Assembly (NCBI GenBank): GCA_963930645.1
Contig: OZ005654.1
Span: 268,112,700 to 268,176,699 of the forward strand
Source: Salticus scenicus
Lineage: Eukaryota > Arthropoda > Arachnida > Araneae > Salticidae
Reading direction: 5' to 3'
DNA length: 64,000 nt
Within the stretch, counting starts at the first letter, position 1. Every line of letters begins with the position of its first letter. The notes below the pieces were generated by a model, which saw only the letters and a list, made by a program, of their open reading frames with translations, made no database searches and had not been told where the DNA came from. The translations under genes were made by a program, and so were the position numbers. Below are positions 57,238 to 64,000 of the stretch, piece after piece.

Positions 57238-58517
57238 CAATGGTATTGTTTTATACAGTGTTTTAATATAAATCTAAGAAATTTCAATGTGCCAAATATC
57301 ACAAATATTTTTTTCTAGTGCTGGCAGAGTTATAGGCTGCAAATTTCGAATCCTCTCCCCTCTCCCCCGCCTTTTTATAGACGAAACATTTTCGAGCGGA
57401 TCGCGATTTTGACTATTTCCATGTCTGGTAAAGAAGAAATTCTACTATATCATTTGTGGTATTTAACTTACAGTGAAAAAAGATATGATTACTTAGAAAA
57501 TTATAGATTCTCATGGGAATGTATAAGAAATTTTGAAAATTTGAAATGAATAAACTTACCACAGACGCCGTATAGTAAAGTGCCTTATTATCTTCAAATG
57601 CTGTTTACGGAAATGTCCAAAATACCTCCAAAATAGTCGGTCAGGCACCACTTTTACGCAGATTGTGTTTTATTTCGAGTTAATTGATCCATTGAGCATA
57701 AAAATTTTCCCGAGTGTTTGAAAAGTTATGCACCTCCGTACCAAAATGTACGGAGAATGTGTCACTGTTTTAAAAGTGCGATTTTCATTAAATCGGTCAT
57801 ATTTTCGTTGTCAGATCTGCTTGTTTTCTTTAGCTCGAAATAAGTTAAACTTGACTCATCAGAGAGAACCAGTCCAGCCCAATAGTTAAATAATCATTTT
57901 TTAATTTTTTTAGCCATCTGAGGTCTTGCTTTCTTACTTCTCTTCACTAAGAATGGAATTTTTTCAAATTTTCTGTCATTTAAACCTGTTTTGTTTAACA
58001 ATTGTTGTACTGTAGTTAAAGAAATTATGCTACTAAACACTTTTTCTGAAGCTCTTTTATGTTCTAAATGTAATACAAACCGATTTTATAAGCAATGGCT
58101 TTTTAACTTACGGTCATCTCGCTTGGATGAGCAGTGTGGCCACCTAAAACCAAATTTCCAGTTTAAACAGCCAAAATATTTTATATCTTGCTGAAAACCC
58201 TTTTACCAATATTTCGTTAACATTTAATTATTTTGCCATCTCACGTATTAAAATATTTTTTTATTTTCATTCAAAAATTACTACTTTTTGTGGCATCGTT
58301 AACTGCCTTATTCTTACCATTTTTCAAATAAATTCTAAAATTACAATTTTCCTGACAATTGCATTTTGTTTTTAACACTGGACTCAAAGCTAATGTGTAT
58401 GTGGAGGACAACATAGTAAAATCTGTTCGAAAATTTGCTTTTTAAACGATAAAATTGGCGGTTGTAGAAGGCAAAAAGGAAAACATCCAAGTGCGGCTTT
58501 TTTTTTGTCGCTTAGTG
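57238..58517 (-). mobile_element. Tc1-like transposon, right half
   Basis: It ends at 58517 with the complement of CACTAAGCGACAAAAAAAAA(GCCGCACT), identical to the left end at 43556, and TA follows. It contains the transposase remnants on the minus strand. An inner GC-rich patch (cctctcccctctcccccgcc at about 57351) is not typical of the family. Confidence 0.7.
57600..58320 (-). pseudogene. Tc1-like transposase remnant
   Basis: Minus-strand pieces in several frames read QQLLNKTGLNDRKFEKIPF, ...KARPQMAKK, ...NYWAGLVLSDESSLTYFEL (first catalytic Asp block, W.xxVxFSDESxF type), FWYGGA (V/I-M-V-W-G-G type) and MLNGSINSK (INGxLNSxxY type). These follow the order of a Tc1 transposase. Stops and frameshifts are frequent, and the second Asp and the Glu were not found, so it is a relic. 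Confidence 0.65.
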
Positions 58518-58519
58518 TA

Positions 58520-58844
58520 CATTGACGCACAGACCCATTTTTTTTCTATATTATCAATAACAAATATATCTCATAATAAAGATATGTGTCAATTAAAAAA
58601 GTATATAAAAAAAAAAAAAGAATTCATTAAAACATGAAATTATTATTATTATTATTTATTTTATCAAAACTGTTATTTTTTATTTATTACAATAAAATAA
58701 TTTCGAAAAGCTTTATACCACATATTTTATACAAGTTAAAGTTACAATAAAAAATATAAATATAAAAAAGCAGTAATAAGATAACGGCGTTACTTTTTAA
58801 TTTATTCTTTGTGTCTCAATTCTAGAAAAATTTTACAACCAATG

Positions 58845-58883
<39 letters not shown>

Positions 58884-59072
58884 TATCCTTTTCGCTTTCT
58901 TAGTTTGTACAACAAAAACTATTACAAATGATGTTGTTTGATGCAAATATTAAGGATGACTAGCGGTGCTAGTATTATAGACCTGTGTGAAATACCACCT
59001 TGGTGTTTTCCTGTAGGGTTCCTACCCCGCATTTACTCCAGTTTTAGAAAAAATCACGAAACCCTCTCAATG
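58520..59072. other. AT-rich region, no gene
   Basis: Poly-T at 58847-58877. A more balanced stretch at 58960-59070 flanks the MITE but has no recognised content. Confidence 0.4.
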
Positions 59073-59080
59073 GCCAAACC

Positions 59081-59250
59081 CAGTATTACCAGACTTTGCG
59101 ACTTTTTTGTTCAATAGCCACCAATAATTTTTAGAAGTGATATTTGATATATGTAATAGACGAATAATCATCAATTACGTTTTTGAAATATCATTTCTCA
59201 AAATTATTGGTGATTATTGAATAAAAAAATCGCAAAGTTTGTCGACACTG
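59081..59250. mobile_element. hAT-like MITE, 170 bp
   Basis: The arms start CAGTATTACCAGACTTTGCG and CAGTGTCGACAAACTTTGCG (complement of the right end) and remain similar for about 70 bp (caccaataattttta/caaaattattggtg). The flanking 8-mers GCCAAACC and GGCAAATC match at 6 of 8 bases, which fits an aged 8-bp duplication. Confidence 0.75.
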
Positions 59251-59504
59251 GGCAAATCGACAGGTACGAATTCAGATCAAATCTAGCACCTCCAGTATTC
59301 CAGCTAGAAGGCAGAATTTCATAGACACCAATCGGGACCTGTTACAAATAAAAACAGGAAATTTGTTAACTTTGTATAGAAATATTCAATAAACATGTTA
59401 AAACAACTGTTTTTATGTTTCTAAATAATTTTCGGATGTAATTAACATTCACTTATGCAAATACACACACCGTATATATATATATATATATAACCTATAC
59501 ATAG

Positions 59505-59665
59505 CAATCTATATAAATAAAATCATTTGTACTGATTGAGTGAGTTAGAGACTGATTCATCATCACTCAGCCCAAATTCCTGTACCTAGAAACATGAAAC
59601 TTTGTGAAAACATTTCTTCTATAACGTAAACACCCATTAAGAAGCTATTTTACAAAATTAGTTAT
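59505..59665 (-). repeat. Diverged inverted copy of the repeat end seen at 49.7-49.9 kb
   Basis: The complement reads aatttgtaaaatagcttctt-like, then acaaagtttcatgtttctag, gtacaggaatttggg and gatgatgaatcagtctc, ending attttatttatatagatt. This matches 49740-49900 in order. Confidence 0.7.
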
Positions 59666-59724
59666 TTTACACAATTGAATTGTTTACATTTTAATGCTTT
59701 TTTCTTTCAACCTAACCATAACAT

Positions 59725-59950
59725 GGGCCCTCTGTGGCCGAGTGGTTGTGTCACCACACAGCTAATCGCCTTTGAGCGTAGGAGAGCGGTTTCGATTCCC
59801 GCGCTGACCCTAGGGGTTTTTCTATTTATTCGTATTGTAATTTTGTCATATATGCTATCTGTAATTATCTGACGAAGATTTACAATCAGACAACGAGCCA
59901 AGCATACAAATATTATGTATATGTTAACAATAAACAAACCAAACATTTTA
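59725..59950 (+). mobile_element. tRNA-derived SINE
   Basis: The head has an A box (TGGCCGAGTGG, about 59735-59745) and a B box (GGTTTCGATTCC, about 59788-59799). An acceptor-like pair and a long variable region (ctttgagcgtaggagag) suggest a class II (Leu/Ser-type) tRNA ancestor. The tRNA part ends near 59815 (ccctaggggttttt) and is followed by an unrelated body with atctgacgaagatttacaatcagacaacg. Pol III transcription from the internal boxes is expected of the family. Confidence 0.75.
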
Positions 59951-61504
59951 ATAAATTTAATTTTCGAGATTAATCCTGTGAGATTAAAACAGCTAGTAAG
60001 AAATCTCAAGATTTAAGGCCTCACTACTAAAAGAAACGGTTTTCTTTTCTTTGTCCTTATCTAATTTTGAAATATATTTCTTTAGATAAATTCCAGATAA
60101 AAATGTCAGTTTATTTTTCCTTAAAACTAGATGGTTAAAAGAAAACAAAAAGGAAAAACGAGTGAATAAGATATTTTTATTTCATGAAATCAACTTGATT
60201 ATTTTGTATTGAGATACTGCTTACAATGGATCGTACTGAATAAATTGTACATTCTTTTTTTCAGATCAATAAAAAGAGAATATGAAATTCAATGTTGAGA
60301 GGGATGCGCTGCTTTTCAAAGCTTAAAGAACTTCTGTTAAATCTGGAGAAAGGAATAATATCGATTTTTTATAAATGAAAGCGCCTAGTATATTGCCAGA
60401 ACATAACTCGTAAAGTCCATATTGAATATAATTCCATTGAAAATTTTAAGTAAATCAAATCTGAACTACTTTCTTAAACTTTTATAAGTATAAATTTTTC
60501 TATATCTACAGATTCTGTAATTGTAAATTTTAAAAGTGAATCCGATTTTCTTTTTACGCCGAGAATAAAATAATGTTATTTATTTATTTTTATTTATTTT
60601 ATTTATTTATTTTTATTCATTTATTTATTTATATTTTTTTTAATGTAACGTTTTAAATATTTAGTGTCTATAAAATATCACAACCGCCACAAAATTAAAA
60701 AAAACTTAATGGTAAAATTGACATATTATTGTTTTAAAATACAAAATCATAAAGCAATTTATAACTATATTAAGAGACGGGTTCAAAAATTCGCAAAATT
60801 TAAATGTTGATAATTCAAAAAGTTAGAAGTAAATGAAATTCTTTCGGAGCCTTATAGCATCATACCGCCACTTAACCAACATCAATCTCAGTGGTTATAT
60901 GAGTGGTAACATGGAATGCAATTTAGATTTTCCAATGTAACGAAATATCAGATAATAAACTAAAACGTAAACATAAAAGTTATTACATTATACCTCTCAG
61001 GGGTTTAAACTATTAAATGCGAAAAATTATGCAATTATAAATAAGTAGTCTTAAATAATTCATATTTTTAGTATTATAATTTAACATTAAATGACCAGAG
61101 TAGTTACTTTACCAACAAAGCTACTTTAAGAAGCAATTATTGATAATCTGGTTATGTCAACGTACTGAGAAATGGCGACTTTTATTTTTATTACTATTTT
61201 AATTTCTTCGTCTTTGGATTTTGAGTACAGAATAATTTTCAATGTATTTTTCATGAGCGTACAATTAATGATCTATCTAGAACCAGCGAAGAGGTGGTCA
61301 AATTGATCGTCGTGCATATTTTTATTCTTTTCTCTGAATACACTTTTTGTTTCCTCAATTTATGTATATAGATGTATTTTGTGTACATAGGACAAGTTAG
61401 AGACAGGGACAAAAATCTGCATCATGTTTAATACGTTTTTATGAAGTATGTAATGGAAACGTCTGTAAAGAAAGAAAATTTCTAACACATACGCACATTA
61501 ATAT

Positions 61505-61541
<37 letters not shown>
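59951..61541. other. AT-rich region, no gene
   Basis: (TTTA)n tract at 60575-60640 and (AT)n at 61515-61541. I see no coding or RNA signal. Confidence 0.5.
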
Positions 61542-61542
<1 letters not shown>

Positions 61543-61854
61543 GTGCTGAAAACTAATATTAAGGACAAGCGAAAAATGTCATTAATTTCACCACAGTTTA
61601 TTTGAATTTTATGTAAATATGCAAATTAAAACGTAATGCAGAAAATAACAGATTTAACTACACATCGAAAAATATTACGAGAAATACAGTTATTTTTTAA
61701 ATAAAAATTATTATTACATTTTCCTTTTTTGAATGAATTTAAAATGTAACTTAGAAAAATAATAAGACCAAGCTTACTGTTATAGCTTTTCTCATTTTAT
61801 TTACTGTCTACAGCATTTTATTGTTGTCTACGGAGAAACTCCAACAAAATAAAC

Positions 61855-62217
61855 ATGACTGAAGGGAGAAATTTCATTATTTGTGAAAAGGGGAAGAGGT
61901 GGGAAATTAAACCTAATAAAATACTGAATATTAAGGAATACGGTTTATATTCTGTGAAAATAGCTAAAATATTAAGCAGATATAAAAGTGTAGTTCATAA
62001 CATTAAAAAAGGTAGTGTTAATTATCCGCAGTGGGAGGGTAATAGATGTCTTTCTGCATTGACTCCTCTACAAAGAAGATGTTTTGTTAGGCGAGTAACT
62101 AGGGGGAAAAAAAGTGTTTTTTTTTTTTTTTTTTTTTTTTGTAAATTACTTAATTACTTGAAGCTTTATTGCAGCAGCCGAACTGCACGCAATATTCTAT
62201 CAAAAATACAAATGTAA
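61855..62217 (+). pseudogene. Tc1-like transposase, N-terminal part
   Basis: The frame starts MTEGRNFIICEKGKRWEIKP. The helix-turn-helix region follows (YGLYSVKIAKILSRYKSVVHN), then LTPLQRRCFVRRVTRGKKSV. A poly-T tract at 62118-62140 breaks it, after which CSSRTARNILSKIQ resumes in the same frame and stops at 62215. The order matches Tc1 transposases (HTH 1, GRP-like linker, HTH 2). The poly-T tract replaces part of helix-turn-helix 2. Confidence 0.75.
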
Positions 62218-62241
62218 AATATATTAATATGAAATGAGATA

Positions 62242-62480
62242 TAAAATGGCACGCCAAGAGTTTGCAAAGAAATACGTTGCTGTCGGGGTTAATTAGCAAA
62301 GTTTTCTTTTATTGAACGAAAAAAGATTAATCTGGATGGTCTGGACTGTTTTAGATACTACTAGCATAATCTATGGAGTGGAAAAAAAAATTCTCAAAGT
62401 GTCATAGAGGAACAATCTCGAAACTGTAAATAAGTGTAGTAAGATCCGATATATAAATGATCCAAGTTTTGTACAATGTG
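62242..62480 (+). pseudogene. Tc1-like transposase, catalytic-domain start (first copy)
   Basis: The frame reads MARQEFAKKYVAVGVN, stop, QSFLLLNEKRLIWM (the first Asp of the SDEKxFNLDG block is changed to Asn), then ...VLDTTSIIYGV and a run of A. It belongs to the element starting at 61543. Several stops and the lost Asp show it is dead. Confidence 0.65.
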
Positions 62481-62572
62481 CATAATCTTTCAAATTGTAA
62501 ATTACCTGAAGGTTTATTGCTAAGGTTGTCTACTTTGTCTATCAAAAATCCAAATGTAAAATATATTAATAT

Positions 62573-63753
62573 TATGGGTGGAAATCGATTAAGAGTTTTA
62601 AATTAGTTAATCGTAGTTTATTAATCGATTAATCGTCGATTAATCATATTTTTAATCGGTTTTAATTTTCCTTTATATAATTTTATTTCAATGATGAATA
62701 AAACTGTCGTATTGTGTGTGTGTATATATATATACTATTCATAAGTTTGACTGATTTTTTTTTTTTTTTTTCAAAAATTTTTGTGTAATCAATTATATCT
62801 GTTTCATAACTGAAATTTAAATCAATTTTCAGAGTAATAATTGGTGACTTTAAGTATGAATTTTATATAAATATTTTCACTTATTCATTTTTTTTTTCTT
62901 TTTTTTTAATAAATTAATTTTTCGATTCCATTTGAAAGAAACATTAAATGAATTTACACATATTTTAGTTTTATATTTGCAGGCCTTGTCCATATCGCTT
63001 GTCACTATTTTTAAATGAATTTTCAAAATTCCATATCGTTTTCATAAAAATCTCAAATTCTTATATTAGATTTATATATTATTCTTATATATATAAATCT
63101 TAAATTCTTATATTTAGTTCTTCTTTGTCACTTCGAACTAGAATACAGAATGTTATTTTCTGTTTCTACTTCAATAGTTACTATCAGCATTTCTGAACAG
63201 GAAATAAAGACTTGAAGATACTGTGAAACTCTGTTGACATTTCCCCCATCAGAGGGATAGTGGAAATCTCAATCTTTTTTTTTTATCTTTAGCATTTCCA
63301 GTTTTTGAAAGCTTCTTGTTTCTAAGAATATTATTACCCTAGCCAACACTTTCTGTAGAAAGCTACAGACAGGTGGTGTTGCTCCAGCATGCACATGAAA
63401 CGGCATTCTATTTAATAACTTTCCTCCCCTTTTCTCTATCAACAAAAGTGCAACAACTTCTTTTGAGAGGTTATTTTTATTTATTTATTTATTTTATTTA
63501 TTTTTATTTTATTTTTTTGCTTTCTCATTATTTGGTGGATGTTTCTTAGAATGTTTGTTAGCAAAATATGTGAAAGAAAGTTTTGTAGGCAGAACGACAT
63601 TTTTACTTTAGTTCGTAGATTGAAAATTTCAATCGGATTTTTAAAATTTTTAATCGAATTAATCGATTCGATTAACTCGATAAAAAAAAATGATCAAGAC
63701 TAAGCATTTATCGATTAACCGAATCGATTAATCGATTAATCGGAACAGCCTTA
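62573..63753. mobile_element. hAT-type element, 1181 bp, inserted in Tc1 relic
   Basis: A perfect 8-bp duplication ATTAATAT flanks it (62565-62572 and 63754-63761). The ends are TATGGGTGGAAATCGATTAA and the complement of TAAGGCTGTTCCGATTAATC, which fit the hAT pattern YARNG (one base off at the left). Both subterminal regions are dense in ATCGATTA and its variants. The interior is AT-rich and I see no transposase. Confidence 0.9.
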
Positions 63754-63789
63754 ATTAATATTAAATGTCATCTTCCCTAGAGATATGAA

Positions 63790-64000
63790 ATGGCGCGCCA
63801 AGAGTTTGCTGTCGAGGATAATTTGCAAAAATTTCTTTTATTGGACGAAAAAATTTTAATCTGGAAGGGCTTGACTGTTTTAGACACTGTTGGCATGATC
63901 TATGGAGTGAACTATTTTTTCTTTCTGAAATTGTCAGAAAGGAACGATCTCGAAACTTTGCAAATAAGTATAGTAAGATCTGATATTTAAATGATCCACG
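63790..64000 (+). pseudogene. Tc1-like transposase, catalytic-domain start (second copy)
   Basis: The frame reads MARQEFAVEDNLQKFLLLDEKILIWKGL, VLDTVGMIYGVNYFFF, KLSERNDLETLQ. It is a close paralogue of 62242-62480, with the Asp of the DEK block kept but about seven residues missing after EFA. It ends at a TAA near 63990 (ATATTTAAATG). The open frame is a shortened relic, not a working gene. Confidence 0.65.

Larger units (their letters stand above)
61543..64000 (+). mobile_element. Second Tc1-like element, rearranged and cut by the window end
   Basis: The left end, after TA (61541-61542), reads GTGCTGAAAACTAATATTAA(ggacaagcg), a Tc1-type terminus. A transposase start follows at 61855. The part after about 62140 is present twice (62141-62490 and 62493 onward), and a hAT element is inserted in the second copy. 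The right terminus is beyond the window. Confidence 0.7.

Overview
This window is strongly AT-rich eukaryotic DNA made almost entirely of transposable elements, inverted repeats and simple repeats. I could not identify any intact host gene. An arthropod is the best guess. The evidence is a pseudogene of a multi-Cys protein family that I recall as repetitive in spiders and other arthropods, decayed Tc1/mariner transposases, tRNA-derived SINEs, and many long A/T tracts and microsatellites. A spider or other chelicerate is plausible, but this is inference rather than proof. Most long open frames are chance, or readings of repeats such as (CA)n, (TA)n and poly-T.

Layout. From 1 to 10.6 kb lies a diverged segmental duplication in about three copies. 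One copy was split by a 4.3-kb foldback element (1020-5325). Another is next to a collinear but broken pseudogene on the minus strand (7082-8787). From 10.8 to 19 kb there is a nested inverted repeat with a hammerhead-ribozyme-like core, a pogo/Tigger-type element (11804-12954), a MITE, a solo LTR with a clear Pol II promoter and poly(A) signal (16328-16958), and a near-complete Tc1-like transposon with IR/DR ends and a frameshifted transposase (17314-18885). From 20 to 32.5 kb there are MITEs of several superfamilies, two copies of a 1-kb element (21510-22535 and 27176-28217), and a head-to-head pair of tRNA-like sequences. From 33.1 to 37.2 kb lies a 4-kb element with about 300-bp terminal inverted repeats (TIRs) and TA target sites. 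A 266-bp LTR-like cassette flanked by a 15-bp direct repeat follows.

From 43.5 to 58.5 kb I infer a nested structure. A Tc1-like element (ends at 43556 and 58517) appears to be split by a 13.3-kb element with CACACAG ends (43957-57237). The large element carries a decayed, spliced THAP-domain gene on the minus strand: an exon at 56244-56342, and an exon at 48154 downward after an intron of about 8 kb. It has been invaded in turn by inverted-repeat elements, a tandem-repeat element, a hammerhead-bearing foldback and a hAT MITE. The last 6 kb hold a hAT MITE, a SINE, and a decayed Tc1 element. Part of that Tc1 element is duplicated in tandem, and one duplicate is interrupted by an 1181-bp hAT element with a perfect 8-bp target duplication.

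The two most interesting signals are structural. First, a modular repeat family occurs more than ten times between 20.7 and 55 kb. It has conserved flanks, and its best-preserved copies end in hairpins whose stem sequences differ between copies yet stay self-complementary. Second, three hammerhead-like ribozyme cores sit in the arms of two related foldback repeats. These parts do not form an operon or pathway. What links them is serial nested insertion.
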